In this document: positions 32,034-41,356 of the stretch, one piece after another
Position numbering within the stretch: position 1 is the first letter of the stretch
How the letters are laid out: every line of letters starts with the position of its first letter
Assembly (NCBI RefSeq): GCF_019218265.1
Contig: NZ_JAHUZE010000002.1
Location: forward strand, 620,001 to 684,000
From: Maritimibacter dapengensis
GTDB taxonomy: Bacteria > Pseudomonadota > Alphaproteobacteria > Rhodobacterales > Rhodobacteraceae
DNA length: 64,000 nt
Direction of reading: 5' to 3'
The notes under the pieces: generated by a model
Told to the model about the DNA's origin: nothing
Database searches by the model: none
The model's input: only the letters and a program-made list of their open reading frames with translations
Translations under genes and position numbers: made by a program

Positions 32034-32366
32034 ATGAACATTACTCAACTCGACGATCAGGTGAGCGTCAGCCCCCAGATCGCGGTCGAAGACGTGGCCG
32101 AGATCAAGGCGATGGGTTTTACCGCGATCATGTGCAACCGACCGGACGGCGAAGATCCCGGTCAGCCCACATGGGCCGAGATCGAAGCGGCGGCCAAGGC
32201 GCAGGGGCTTGCGACCTATTTCCTTCCCGTGCAGTCCCGGCCCGAGGCCGAAGGTGCGGCGGAGGGTTTCGCCAAGGCATTGTCCGAGACCGACAGGCTA
32301 TTCGCCTATTGCCGGTCCGGCACCCGCTGTCAGCTCATCTACCAGGCGGCCAAGGCGCGAGCGTAA
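32034..32366 (+). CDS. DUF442/TIGR01244-family sulfurtransferase-like protein
   Basis: 110-residue protein-tyrosine-phosphatase-like fold with the loop YCRSGTRC near residues 94-101, in which Cys is the candidate sulfur acceptor or nucleophile. This is the N-terminal domain of Blh in other species and a partner of persulfide dioxygenases. It lies 20 bases after the MBL gene and 43 before sulP, all in one direction. Sulfurtransferase activity is inferred from family and context. Confidence 0.88.
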   Translation: MNITQLDDQVSVSPQIAVEDVAEIKAMGFTAIMCNRPDGEDPGQPTWAEIEAAAKAQGLATYFLPVQSRPEAEGAAEGFAKALSETDRLFAYCRSGTRCQLIYQAAKARA

Positions 32367-32409
32367 GCCCCGCCGGCCCCACTGGGCATAACCCACAAAG
32401 GAGCGGCGC

Positions 32410-34176
32410 ATGGCGTCAGGTAAAGCGCGGGCGCGGTCGATCCGGCAATTCGTTCCCATTCTCGAATGGGGGTCGGACTACCGCAAGGATACGCTCATTT
32501 CCGATCTCGTGGCGGCCCTGATCGTCACGATCATGCTCATCCCGCAATCGCTGGCCTATGCGCTGCTCGCGGGGCTTCCGGCGGAGATGGGCCTTTACGC
32601 CTCGATCCTGCCGCTGGTCGCATACGCGATCTTCGGTACGTCGCGCGCGTTGGCCGTGGGGCCGGTTGCGGTCGTGTCGCTGATGACGGCGGCGGCGATC
32701 GGCAATCTCGGGCTGGAGCAGGGCACCTCGGATTATGCGTTGGCGGCGATTACCTTGGCGTTCCTCTCCGGTGCGATCCTTCTGGTCATGGGTGTATTCC
32801 GGCTGGGCTTCCTTGCGAATTTCCTGTCGCACCCCGTCATCGCGGGGTTCATCACCGCTTCGGGCCTGCTCATTGCCGCGTCTCAGATGAAGCATATCCT
32901 GGGCGTCGACGCGCATGGTCATGCGCTTTTCGACAGGTTGGCGACGCTGATCGGCAATGTGGGCGAAACCAACCTCATCACGCTCGCGGTTGGCGCTGCC
33001 TCGATCGCGTTCCTGTTCTGGGTCCGAAAGGGGCTCAAGCCCCTGCTTCTGTCCCTCGGGCTGGCACCGAGGCTTGCCGACATCCTTGCCAAAGCGGGTC
33101 CGGTTCTGGCGGTCGCGGTTACGACGCTTCTGTCGGTCGCGTTCGACTTTCAGGGCAAGGGCGTGTCCATCGTCGGTGACGTGCCGCAGGGACTTCCGCC
33201 GCTCACCGCGCCGAGCTTCGATCTTGAGATCTGGGGGCAGCTTCTGGGCTCCGCGCTCCTGATTTCGATCATCGGGTTCGTCGAGTCGATTTCGGTTGCG
33301 CAAACGCTTGCCGCGAAGAAGAAACAGCGGATCACACCGGATCAGGAGCTTGTCGGGCTGGGTGCGTCGAACATCGCGGCGGCGATGTCGGGCGGTTATC
33401 CGGTGACCGGCGGCTTCGCGCGTTCGGTGGTCAATTTCGACGCAGGTGCCGAAACTCCTGCGGCGGGGGCATTCACAGCCGTAGGCATCGCGCTCGCCGC
33501 GCTTCTGCTGACGCCGCTCCTCTACTTCCTGCCCACGGCGACCCTCGCCGCGACGATTATCGTCGCTGTTCTGAGCCTTGTCGATTTCGGTATCCTCAAA
33601 CGCACCTGGACCTATTCAAAGGCCGATTTCGCAGCCGTGGCCGCGACCATCTTGCTCACCCTGACCTTCGGGGTCGAGCTGGGCGTGTCGGCGGGCGTGG
33701 TTCTGTCGATCGTGCTATTTCTCTACAAGACGTCGCGTCCTCATATCGCGGAAATCGGGCTGGTTCCCGGCACCGAGCATTTCCGCAATATCGACCGGCA
33801 CAAGGTGCTCACCCACCCGCAGCTTCTGTCGCTGCGTCTCGACGAGAACCTGTATTTCGCCAATGCGCGGTTCATCGAGGACTACATCCTCGACCGGCTC
33901 GCCCATGACCAGCCGATCAAGCATGTCGTGCTCAACTGCCCCGCGGTGAACGCCATCGACCTTTCGGCTCTGGAAAGCCTCGAGGAGCTCAATCGGCGGC
34001 TGTTCGACATGGGGATCAAGCTGCACCTCTCGGAGGTGAAAGGGCCGGTGATGGACCGTCTGCAACGCACGCATTTCCTCGACGAATTGCACGGCCAGGT
34101 CTTCTTGTCGCATTACGGCGCGATGCGGGCATTGGGGCCTGTGGACGGAACGAAGCCGAAGCTTGCCGCCGAGTGA
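32410..34176 (+). CDS. SulP-family anion permease with STAS domain
   Basis: 588-residue permease with about 10-14 membrane helices (residues 30-440). PQSLAYALLAGLPAEMGLY near 38-56 is the SulP signature, and the cytoplasmic STAS domain (about 455-560) contains VLNCPAVNAIDLSALESLE. Given the operon (persulfide dioxygenase, DUF442), it is likely to export or exchange sulfite or sulfate made by sulfur oxidation, although SulP proteins also carry bicarbonate. AAAGGAGCGG precedes ATG 32410. Confidence 0.9.
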   Translation: MASGKARARSIRQFVPILEWGSDYRKDTLISDLVAALIVTIMLIPQSLAYALLAGLPAEMGLYASILPLVAYAIFGTSRALAVGPVAVVSLMTAAAIGNLGLEQGTSDYALAAITLAFLSGAILLVMGVFRLGFLANFLSHPVIAGFITASGLLIAASQMKHILGVDAHGHALFDRLATLIGNVGETNLITLAVGAASIAFLFWVRKGLKPLLLSLGLAPRLADILAKAGPVLAVAVTTLLSVAFDFQGKGVSIVGDVPQGLPPLTAPSFDLEIWGQLLGSALLISIIGFVESISVAQTLAAKKKQRITPDQELVGLGASNIAAAMSGGYPVTGGFARSVVNFDAGAETPAAGAFTAVGIALAALLLTPLLYFLPTATLAATIIVAVLSLVDFGILKRTWTYSKADFAAVAATILLTLTFGVELGVSAGVVLSIVLFLYKTSRPHIAEIGLVPGTEHFRNIDRHKVLTHPQLLSLRLDENLYFANARFIEDYILDRLAHDQPIKHVVLNCPAVNAIDLSALESLEELNRRLFDMGIKLHLSEVKGPVMDRLQRTHFLDELHGQVFLSHYGAMRALGPVDGTKPKLAAE

Positions 34177-34261
34177 GACGGTTGGCTCAAAGAAACTCCG
34201 CGACGTCGAAATACTTTGGCTCTCGCCAAAACAGCGTATCCGGCACCGGCTCAGACAGGAT

Positions 34262-34291
34262 TCCGGGATTCTAGAATTCTAGAATCCCGGA
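34262..34291. repeat. perfect 30-nt palindrome
   Basis: A 30-base sequence identical to its own reverse complement, with CCGGGA/TCCCGG outer arms and an AT-rich core made of two overlapping TTCTAGAA units. It lies 85 bases after sulP and about 100 before the SDR gene, followed by GTCGTTTTC. It could act as an operator for a dimeric protein or, as a 13-bp stem with small loop, as a weak terminator of the sulP operon. Confidence 0.8.
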
Positions 34292-34392
34292 GTCGTTTTC
34301 GACCCGTCCCGTGCTCATGACACCGGCACTGTAGCAATTGCTATGGGCTGCATCGGCTGCTACCTCTTCATGCAAATCGTGAGGAGAACAGA

Positions 34393-35160
34393 ATGCAGAT
34401 TTCCAAGGATACGCCGGTTATCGTGACGGGCGGGGCGTCGGGTCTTGGCCGCGCCGTGGTCGAGGCGCTGGCCGAAGCAGGCGCGCCGGTAGGGATTTTC
34501 GATCTTCAGGAGGACGCGGGCGAGGCGTTGGCCTCGGAGCTTGGAGGTGCATTCGCCAAGGTCGACGTGTCCGACCCGGACAGCGTCGCCAAGGGTTTTG
34601 AGGCAATCCGCGCGAAGAACGGTCAGGAGCGCATCATGGTGAACTGCGCCGGGATCGGCACGATCGGCAAGACCGTGTCGCGCGGCGAGGCGCTTGACCC
34701 TAACCAGTTCATCAAGACGCTGATGGTGAACACCGCCGGCACGTTCAACTGCGCCTCGCAATCCGCGCTCGGCATGACCGGGGCGGACCCGCTGACCGAC
34801 GACGGCGAGCGCGGGGTGATCATCAACACGGCCTCCGTCGCTGCCTATGATGGCCAGATCGGGCAGGTGTCCTATTCGGCCTCGAAAGGTGCGGTCGTGG
34901 GCATGACGCTCCCCATGGCGCGCGACCTGTCCAAGAACGGCATCCGTGTCATGACCATCGCGCCGGGCCTGTTCTTTACCCCGATGATGGAAGGTTTGCC
35001 GGAAGAGGCGCAGCAGAGCCTCGGTGCGCAGGTGCCGTTCCCGTCGCGCCTTGGCAAACCGGCGGAATACGCGGCGATGGCCAGACATATCGTCGAAAAC
35101 TCGATGCTGAACGGCGAGGTGATCCGCCTCGACGGGGCGATCCGCATGGCGCCGAAATAG
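34393..35160 (+). CDS. 3-hydroxyacyl-CoA dehydrogenase (HSD17B10-type SDR)
   Basis: 255-residue classical SDR: cofactor motif TGGASGLGRA (residues 12-21), NCAGIG near 81, INTASVAAYDG near 136, and intact catalytic YSASKGA near 157. The overall pattern, including PGLFFTPMMEGLPEEAQQSL, matches type-2 3-hydroxyacyl-CoA dehydrogenases acting in beta-oxidation and branched-chain amino-acid breakdown. GAGGAGA precedes ATG 34393. Monocistronic, with a strong hairpin 50 bases downstream. Confidence 0.88.
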   Translation: MQISKDTPVIVTGGASGLGRAVVEALAEAGAPVGIFDLQEDAGEALASELGGAFAKVDVSDPDSVAKGFEAIRAKNGQERIMVNCAGIGTIGKTVSRGEALDPNQFIKTLMVNTAGTFNCASQSALGMTGADPLTDDGERGVIINTASVAAYDGQIGQVSYSASKGAVVGMTLPMARDLSKNGIRVMTIAPGLFFTPMMEGLPEEAQQSLGAQVPFPSRLGKPAEYAAMARHIVENSMLNGEVIRLDGAIRMAPK

Positions 35161-35211
35161 GCCGGCGCAGAATCACGACGGCACTGCTCGGCGGTGTTCC
35201 GCCAACATTTG

Positions 35212-35250
35212 AATATGAACCCGCGCGGGCGCACCGCGCGGGTTCATATT
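35212..35250. terminator. 17-bp inverted repeat downstream of the SDR gene
   Basis: Arms 35212-35228 and 35234-35250 pair perfectly around GCGCA. The inner part is GC-only and the outer part AT-rich, so U-rich bases flank the stem on both strands. Probably a bidirectional terminator of the SDR transcript. Confidence 0.75.
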
Positions 35251-35348
35251 GGTCTTGCGAAGGGCTCGAAAAAAACAATCGTTCAAGGCGAACCGTTCGG
35301 GCATTTCGCGCGTTTACTCCGGTTCGACCGCAGCGGGACTTTTCGATC

Positions 35349-37130
35349 ATGGATTTGCTCTTCGGGTTTAGTCCTGCCTATGTCGCTTTGGGCCTCCTGG
35401 TCCTGTTGTTCGCGGCGTTCACCCTTGAACGCTATCCGCCAGAAGTAACGGCGGCGGGCGGGGCCGCATTATTCATCGTGCTCGGCCTGGTGCCCACGGA
35501 TCGCGTAATGGAGGTGTTTTCCAGCTCTGCGCCGATAACGATCGCGGCGATGTTCGTGGTGTCGGGGGCGTTGGTCAGGACGGGCGTGCTCGATGGCTTG
35601 GCAGATCTCGTGATCGGGCGCGCGAAGACACGGCCCGGTCTCGCGGTACTGATCTTCGTATTCGCGACGATCGTGGCCTCGGCTTTCATGAACAACACAC
35701 CGGTTGTTCTGGTTCTCATTCCCGTCGTTGTCCGGCTTGCCGCCAGTCTAAATCTTGCCCCGACGCGACTATTGATCCCGTTGTCCTATGCCGCAATCCT
35801 TGGGGGCACCTGCACACTCATCGGAACATCGACCAACATCCTTGTCGATGGCGTGGCGCGGGAAGCGGGGCTCGAGGCGTTCTCGATTTTCGAGATCGCC
35901 CCGGTGGGGATCGTCGTTGCAGTCGTAGGTGGACTCTCGATGCTCGCTTTGGGGCGATTTCTTCTTCCAGACCGGGCATCTGCGGATGTCGACAGCACAC
36001 GCGAGACTGCATTCCTGTCGGAAATCACCATTCTTGGGACCTACCCGCAGATCGGTCAGGCTCTTGGGGAGATCGCTGATCTCCAAAGGTCCGGCATCCG
36101 CGTCACCGGTGTCCGGCGCGGCAGCCAGATTGAACGCAGGTCGCTCCCGGACCTCGTGCTTCAGAAGGGCGATGTGGTCATCCTCTTTGCGCCAACATCC
36201 GAGCTTCTGACCCTTGCCGAGCAGGAAGGATTGCGGGTCGGGATGCGCAGGTCGCTTGAACTCGATCCCGCTGCGCAGGTCAGGGTGGCCGAGGCGATCG
36301 TCACGCCGTCGCGCCGCAGCTCCGGGGTGCGGATCGCGGATCTCGCTCTGGGCCGACGGGCAGGGATGCGGGTTCTGGGCGCCCATAGACCGAACCATAT
36401 CGCCGGCGCCGACCTGTCCAGCGTGCGTCTGCGCCCGGCGGACAAGCTCTTGCTCGAGGGCACACCCGAAGGGTTTGAGGAACTGACGCGAGCGGGCGAC
36501 GTCGTGTCGGTCAGCGAACCGGGCGGGCGGGCGTTTCGGCGCAGGCAAGCCCCGGTCGCCCTTCTGACCCTTGTCGGGATCGTCGGGCTTGCGGCTTTCG
36601 ACGTTATGCCCATCGGTATTCTCGCGCTACTCGGCGTGGCGCTCATCCTCGTCCTGCGTTGCATCGACAACGACGAAGCCTGGAATTCTATCGACGCCTC
36701 TATCCTCGTTCTTATCTTTTCGATGCTGATCGTGGGCATCGGGTTGGAACATACCGGCGCCGTCGAAATGATCGTCGGCCTGATTGCGCCTCTTCTGTCG
36801 AATCTGTCGCCCTTCGTCGCTTTGCTCGCCGTGTATTTCGTCGGGTCCATCCTAACCGAAATCGTTACGAACAACGCGGTCGCAGTGATTTTCACGCCTA
36901 TCGCGATTGGGCTTGCTAGCCAGATCGGCGTCGATCCGCGCCCGTTTGTCGTGGCCGTCATGTTTTCCGCGAGTGCCAGTTTCGCGACACCAATCGGATA
37001 TCAGACCAACACTCTGGTTTATGGCGCAGGCAACTATCGGTTCGCGGATTTTCTCAAGATGGGGATACCGATGAACCTGATCGTAGGGTTTGCGGCTGTA
37101 TTGGCGATAGCCCTGTTCTTTCCGCTCTAG
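35349..37130 (+). CDS. SLC13/DASS-type permease with two RCK_C domains
   Basis: 593-residue membrane transporter. Two hydrophobic halves (residues 1-205 and 400-593) carry the paired SLC13 signatures GTSTNILVDG (near 158-167) and ILTEIVTNNAVAV (near 500-512). Between them lie two TrkA-C (RCK_C) regulatory domains (about 205-295 and 305-390). Relatives are sodium-coupled dicarboxylate, phosphate or sulfate transporters (SAC1/YfbS-like). Position near the sulfur island makes sulfate or sulfite plausible but unproven. It converges on the next gene with a 4-base overlap of stops. Confidence 0.87.
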   Translation: MDLLFGFSPAYVALGLLVLLFAAFTLERYPPEVTAAGGAALFIVLGLVPTDRVMEVFSSSAPITIAAMFVVSGALVRTGVLDGLADLVIGRAKTRPGLAVLIFVFATIVASAFMNNTPVVLVLIPVVVRLAASLNLAPTRLLIPLSYAAILGGTCTLIGTSTNILVDGVAREAGLEAFSIFEIAPVGIVVAVVGGLSMLALGRFLLPDRASADVDSTRETAFLSEITILGTYPQIGQALGEIADLQRSGIRVTGVRRGSQIERRSLPDLVLQKGDVVILFAPTSELLTLAEQEGLRVGMRRSLELDPAAQVRVAEAIVTPSRRSSGVRIADLALGRRAGMRVLGAHRPNHIAGADLSSVRLRPADKLLLEGTPEGFEELTRAGDVVSVSEPGGRAFRRRQAPVALLTLVGIVGLAAFDVMPIGILALLGVALILVLRCIDNDEAWNSIDASILVLIFSMLIVGIGLEHTGAVEMIVGLIAPLLSNLSPFVALLAVYFVGSILTEIVTNNAVAVIFTPIAIGLASQIGVDPRPFVVAVMFSASASFATPIGYQTNTLVYGAGNYRFADFLKMGIPMNLIVGFAAVLAIALFFPL

Positions 37131-37705
37131 CGCGTGAGGATCAGCATGTCGTCCGCAATCTCGATCCGCTCGAACCTGCGCAGATAGGACATGCCGAGCA
37201 GCGACCGGTTCATATCCCCCTCGTTCACGTAGACCTTCACATCGCGCATGGCGATGTCGCCCAACGTGATTTCATCGACACGCGCCGGCGCCGTGCGGAC
37301 CTGGCCATTGGCAGTCATGGCGGCGCCGATAAAGGCAAGATCGTCAGGCTCTATCCCGACCTTTCGCGCGTCCTGCTTCGTGAGCACCACGTCCGTCGCC
37401 CCGGTATCGACGACGAACTGCACGTTTTCCCCATTCACCTGAAGCGTCAGGTAGAAATGCCCGTCCGGGCGACGCGGCACTTCGACAACGCCAGTGGACA
37501 CGACCGACTGCCGAGGCAGGACATCGCGTTGAATGTCGTTCCAGAGTCCATAGGCCCCGATCGCGCCAATGAAGATCAGCACCCAGATAGCGAGTTGTTG
37601 CAGTGATTTACCCAGGTTCGCCCGGTTCATCATGAAGAACGACCCGATCACGGCCGCGCCGAGCAGGACGAGGTAGGTCAGGCGTGCGAAGTCGAAACTG
37701 TCCAT
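37127..37705 (-). CDS. TIGR02281-type clan AA aspartic protease, membrane anchored
   Basis: 192-residue protein with two N-terminal membrane helices (about residues 10-28 and 35-55) and a single-domain retroviral-type aspartic protease. The active motif is FVVDTGATDVVL near residues 98-109, and the closing hydrophobic segment LLGMSYLRRFERIEI fits. Substrate unknown; periplasmic by topology. The stop overlaps that of the convergent SLC13 gene (37127-37130). Confidence 0.88.
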   Translation of the reverse strand: MDSFDFARLTYLVLLGAAVIGSFFMMNRANLGKSLQQLAIWVLIFIGAIGAYGLWNDIQRDVLPRQSVVSTGVVEVPRRPDGHFYLTLQVNGENVQFVVDTGATDVVLTKQDARKVGIEPDDLAFIGAAMTANGQVRTAPARVDEITLGDIAMRDVKVYVNEGDMNRSLLGMSYLRRFERIEIADDMLILTR

Positions 37706-37744
37706 CCGTCAGAGATAGGTATCGCGGTGGGCGAATACCATGCT

Positions 37745-38371
37745 TCAGCCAAAGAGCCCGCTGTCCATCAGGCCGTCGATCATGAACTGGATCGCCAGTG
37801 CTGCAAGTAGCATCCCGAGGAGCCGGGTGATGACGGAAATCCCGGTCTCCTTCAGGTGCCGACCTAACGCCCCGGCGGCGAGGAAAAAACCAACCGCGAC
37901 CACCAGCACGCTCAGCATCACGCCGAGGATGGTGAGCTTGCCCACGACGTCCGATGTCTCCCCCATGAGCAGGATCATCGTCGCCATCGCGCCGGGGCCG
38001 GACAAGAGCGGCATGGCGAGCGGGAAGACGGACGGATCGTCGGCGGGGTCGAGGACCGAGGCCTCGCTTTGATCCTCGCGCCGCTGCTTGCGCCGCTCGA
38101 ACAGCATGTCGAGCGCGGTGAGGAACAGGAGCGCACCTCCGGCGATGCGGAAGGCGGCCATGGAAATTCCGAACAGATCGAGCACGGCCTGACCCGCCAG
38201 TCCGAAGACGGTAAGGATCACCCCCGCGACGATCGCGGCCCTGAGCGCCACGATCCGGCGATGTCCCGCGCCCATGTCCTTGGTTAAGGCAAGGAAGATC
38301 GGGGCGAGACCGATCGGGTCGATAATCACGAAAAGGGTCACGAAAGCGGGGAGAAGTTGATCTAAAGTCAT
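37745..38371 (-). CDS. MarC-family integral membrane protein
   Basis: 208-residue six-helix membrane protein of the MarC family. FVIIDPIGLAPIFLALT near residues 14-30 is the family signature, and MPLLSGPGAMATMILLMGE near 118-136 is the second half-repeat. Function of MarC proteins is unknown; the former link with multiple antibiotic resistance is not upheld. It lies 16 bases after the ABC-F gene on the same strand and is probably cotranscribed. Confidence 0.9.
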   Translation of the reverse strand: MTLDQLLPAFVTLFVIIDPIGLAPIFLALTKDMGAGHRRIVALRAAIVAGVILTVFGLAGQAVLDLFGISMAAFRIAGGALLFLTALDMLFERRKQRREDQSEASVLDPADDPSVFPLAMPLLSGPGAMATMILLMGETSDVVGKLTILGVMLSVLVVAVGFFLAAGALGRHLKETGISVITRLLGMLLAALAIQFMIDGLMDSGLFG

Positions 38372-38387
38372 GGATAAAGGTCCCGCC

Positions 38388-40226
38388 CTAACTCGCCGCC
38401 TTGTCGAGTTTTTCCTGTGCAGACAGCCAAAGACCTTCGGCGCGTTCCAGCCCGTCCATCACTTCCGCGTATTTCTTCTGCCAGACTTCCATTTCGCCCA
38501 GCTTGTCCTTTTCATAGAGGTCCGGACTTGCAAGCTTGGCGGCGAGTTTCTCGCGCATGTCCTCGAGCTTGGCGACCCGTTCTTCGCATTTGCGCACCTC
38601 GGCCCGAAGCGCCAGCACCTCGTCACGGCTCGCTCGTTTCGGCGCGGGCTTGGCCGGTTTCGGCTTGTCGTTGTCGGTGGCGAGGAGCAGGCGGCGATAG
38701 GCTTCCAGGTCCTCGTCAAACGCCGAAACGCGCCCGCCCTTGACCAGCCAGAGCCGGTCGGCGACGAGCGACAGCAGATGCATGTCGTGGCTGACGAGGA
38801 TCACCGCGCCGGTATAGCCCGTCAGCGCTTCGACCAGCGCCTCGCGGCTTTCGATGTCGAGGTGGTTGGTCGGTTCGTCGAGGATGAGGAGGTGAGGCGC
38901 GTCGATCGTGGCGATCAGAAGCGTCAGCCGAGCCTTCTGTCCACCTGAAAGCCGCGCCACCACGGTGTCTGCCTGTTCCGCCATCAGGCCGAAGCCGGAC
39001 AACCTAGCGCGCAGTTTCGCGGGCGTCTCGCCCGGTCGCTGCCGGCGCAGGTGGTCGATAGGGGTCTCGTCCGGATAAAGCTCGTCCATCTGGTGCTGGG
39101 CGAAATAGCCGATGCGCAGCTTCGACGCACTGTGGACCCGGCCTTGCAGCGGCGCGAGACGGCCGGCGATCAGCTTGGACAGCGTGGATTTGCCTTCACC
39201 GTTCTTGCCGAGGAGCGCGATGCGGTCGTCCTGGTCGATCCTGAGCGTCAATCTCGACAGGACCGGGGTTCCGTCATAGCCGACCGAGGTGCCTTCCATG
39301 TTGACGATGGGGGGTGACAGCTCTTCGGGTTCGGGGAAAGTGAACTTGCGCAGCGCGGCTTCCTGCGGGGTCGCGGCGAAGCTCATCTTCTCGATCATCT
39401 TGATCCGGCTCTGCGCCTGTTTCGCCTTGTCGGCCTTGTACCGGAAGCGGTCGACGTAGCTTTGCAGATGGGCACGCCGGGCTTCGGCCTTGCGGTTCTC
39501 GGCCTCGGCCGCAGCGAGGCGCGCGGCGCGGGTTTCGGCGAAGGTGTCATAGGGGCCGCGGTAAAACGTGAGCTTGCGGTCCTCGAGATGCAGGATGCCG
39601 CCAACGGCCCGGTTCAGAAGCCCCCGGTCGTGGGAGATGACGATGACCGTATGCGGGTAGCGCGCGAGGTAGCTTTCCAGCCAGAGCGCGCCTTCGAGAT
39701 CGAGGTAGTTGGTCGGCTCGTCGAGGAGCAGCAGGTCCGGCTGTGCGAACAGCACGGCAGCGAGCGCCACGCGCATCCGCCAGCCGCCGGAAAAGTCCGA
39801 GCAGGGTCGGGTGTGATCCGGGTCGTCAAATCCAAGGCCCTTCAGGATCGAAGCCGCGCGCGCTTCCGCCGACCAGGCGTCGATGTCGGCCAGCCGCGTC
39901 TGGATCTCGGCGATCCGGCCTGCGTCCTCGGTTTCCTCTGCCATCAGAGCCGCGCGTTCCGTATCGGCGGCGAGCACGGTGTCGATCAAGGACACGTCGC
40001 TCGCCGGCGCTTCCTGCGCCACGCCACCGATTTTCGCGCCCTTCGGCACGGTGATCGACCCGGTCTCGAGCGTCAGTTCCCCCCGGATCAGCCGAAACAG
40101 CGTGGTCTTGCCGGTGCCGTTGCGTCCGACAAGCCCGACCTTGTGCCCCTCGGGGATCACCGCTGTGGCATGGTCGATCAGGGGCCGGCCCTCGACCGCG
40201 TAAGATATGTCGTCGATCCTCAACAT
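38388..40226 (-). CDS. ABC-F family ATPase (Uup/YheS-like)
   Basis: 612-residue soluble protein with two ABC domains and no membrane domain. The first Walker A is GRNGTGKTT (near residues 36-44) and signature DFSGGWRMR; the second Walker A is GKNGEGKST and signature RLSGGQKAR. A linker lies near 240-310 and a C-terminal coiled coil at about 540-610. ABC-F proteins act on ribosomes or DNA. ATG 40226 (MLRIDDISYAVEG) was chosen over an in-frame ATG 36 bases upstream by family N-termini. Confidence 0.9.
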   Translation of the reverse strand: MLRIDDISYAVEGRPLIDHATAVIPEGHKVGLVGRNGTGKTTLFRLIRGELTLETGSITVPKGAKIGGVAQEAPASDVSLIDTVLAADTERAALMAEETEDAGRIAEIQTRLADIDAWSAEARAASILKGLGFDDPDHTRPCSDFSGGWRMRVALAAVLFAQPDLLLLDEPTNYLDLEGALWLESYLARYPHTVIVISHDRGLLNRAVGGILHLEDRKLTFYRGPYDTFAETRAARLAAAEAENRKAEARRAHLQSYVDRFRYKADKAKQAQSRIKMIEKMSFAATPQEAALRKFTFPEPEELSPPIVNMEGTSVGYDGTPVLSRLTLRIDQDDRIALLGKNGEGKSTLSKLIAGRLAPLQGRVHSASKLRIGYFAQHQMDELYPDETPIDHLRRQRPGETPAKLRARLSGFGLMAEQADTVVARLSGGQKARLTLLIATIDAPHLLILDEPTNHLDIESREALVEALTGYTGAVILVSHDMHLLSLVADRLWLVKGGRVSAFDEDLEAYRRLLLATDNDKPKPAKPAPKRASRDEVLALRAEVRKCEERVAKLEDMREKLAAKLASPDLYEKDKLGEMEVWQKKYAEVMDGLERAEGLWLSAQEKLDKAAS

Positions 40227-40441
40227 GAGCGTCTGACTGCCCGATCCGTCCCGAACAATCAATCACCCCTTCATCGTTTCGGAAATACTTTCGGGGGTGG
40301 TTCGGAGGGGGCAGACGGCCCCCTCCCATCGGTCGTGGCGCGTCCGCGCCGCGAAACCCCTTTCCCCCCGTGCAAGGCCATGCTATCCGCGCCGCGACAT
40401 CTTCAACCGGGCGCCGCCCGACGGGAAAAAGAGGGACCGAC

Positions 40442-40864
40442 ATGGCCATTCAACGCACCTTCAGCATCATCAAACCCGATGCCACCAAGCGCAACCTGAC
40501 CGGCGCGATCAACGCCAAGCTTGAGGCCGCTGGCCTTCGGATCGTGGCGCAGAAGCGCATCCACCTGTCCAAGGCGCAGGCCGGCGTCTTCTATGCCGTG
40601 CACAAAGAGCGTCCGTTTTATGACGAGCTGTGCGAGTTCATGTCGTCCGAGCCGATCGTGGTTCAGGTGCTGGAAGGTGAGAACGCCATCGCCAAGAACC
40701 GCGAAGTCATGGGCGCGACGAACCCCGAAGAAGCCGACGAAGGCACAATCCGCAAGGAATTCGCTCTGTCGATCGGCGAAAACTCGGTCCACGGCTCCGA
40801 TGGCGAAGACACCGCCGCCGTTGAGATCGCTTACTTCTTCTCAGGTCTTGAACTGGTCGGCTAA
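40442..40864 (+). CDS. ndk: nucleoside diphosphate kinase
   Basis: 140-residue enzyme that equilibrates nucleoside tri- and diphosphates. Start [17 protein letters not shown] and the active-site NSVHGSD, with His near residue 117, are canonical; length is standard. The ATG at 40442 follows AGAGGGA. Monocistronic, closed by a terminator 27 bases later. Confidence 0.97.
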   Translation: MAIQRTFSIIKPDATKRNLTGAINAKLEAAGLRIVAQKRIHLSKAQAGVFYAVHKERPFYDELCEFMSSEPIVVQVLEGENAIAKNREVMGATNPEEADEGTIRKEFALSIGENSVHGSDGEDTAAVEIAYFFSGLELVG

Positions 40865-40890
40865 ATCGCCGGACATAAGACTATTACGAA

Positions 40891-40917
40891 GGCCGCGCCG
40901 TCAGGTGCGGCCTTTTT
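40891..40917 (+). terminator. terminator after ndk
   Basis: A 9-bp stem (40891-40899 with 40904-40912, one G-T pair) and GTCA loop, followed by TTTTT. Confidence 0.9.
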
Positions 40918-40994
40918 CGTTTCGAGGCGGTCCGACATTAACCAATTTTTAAGATACAGGTTTCACGCTCTTACACATGGATAGGAGAAACCCG

Positions 40995-41297
40995 ATGCGT
41001 GAAGTCGATGCGATTGCCGTGGCCAGCGAACACTTTCTGGACGACCTTGCGGCCCTTTTCGAGTTGGTTCATCGCGCGGTGGAGTTTCACGAACAACTCG
41101 TGTTCCTGAAGGCACCATTGCCGTTTGATCGGGTGCTCGCCATGCTTGAACAGATCGGGCTCGAGGTCGTCGGGGCCGCCACGCTCTTGGGTGAGGCGGG
41201 GGAACCATCGGGCCCAGTCCGCACGGTTTTCGCGCAGTCCGAAGTGCCGCTTGCGGTGCCGGACATACCCGCGCAGCCCGTCGCACGGGCTGGTTAG
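40995..41297 (+). CDS. small hypothetical protein
   Basis: 100-residue acidic soluble protein, mostly helical over residues 1-60 (EVDAIAVASEHFLDDLAALF and onward), with a Pro/Ala-rich end. No family recognised. AGGAG at 40983-40987, seven bases before ATG 40995, supports this start. It is a single gene between the ndk terminator and the small leftward genes; codon usage matches neighbours. Confidence 0.55.
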   Translation: MREVDAIAVASEHFLDDLAALFELVHRAVEFHEQLVFLKAPLPFDRVLAMLEQIGLEVVGAATLLGEAGEPSGPVRTVFAQSEVPLAVPDIPAQPVARAG

Positions 41298-41356
41298 AAC
41301 CCCGGCCCGGCATCGGTTTGCCAATCTTTATGGAGTGACGACGAGGTCACGCTCGC

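Noticed and set aside
34270-34285. TTCTAGAA units as a heat-shock element
   Set aside because: The pattern resembles a eukaryotic HSF site but bacteria have no HSF. The symmetry is better explained by the whole 30-nt palindrome.
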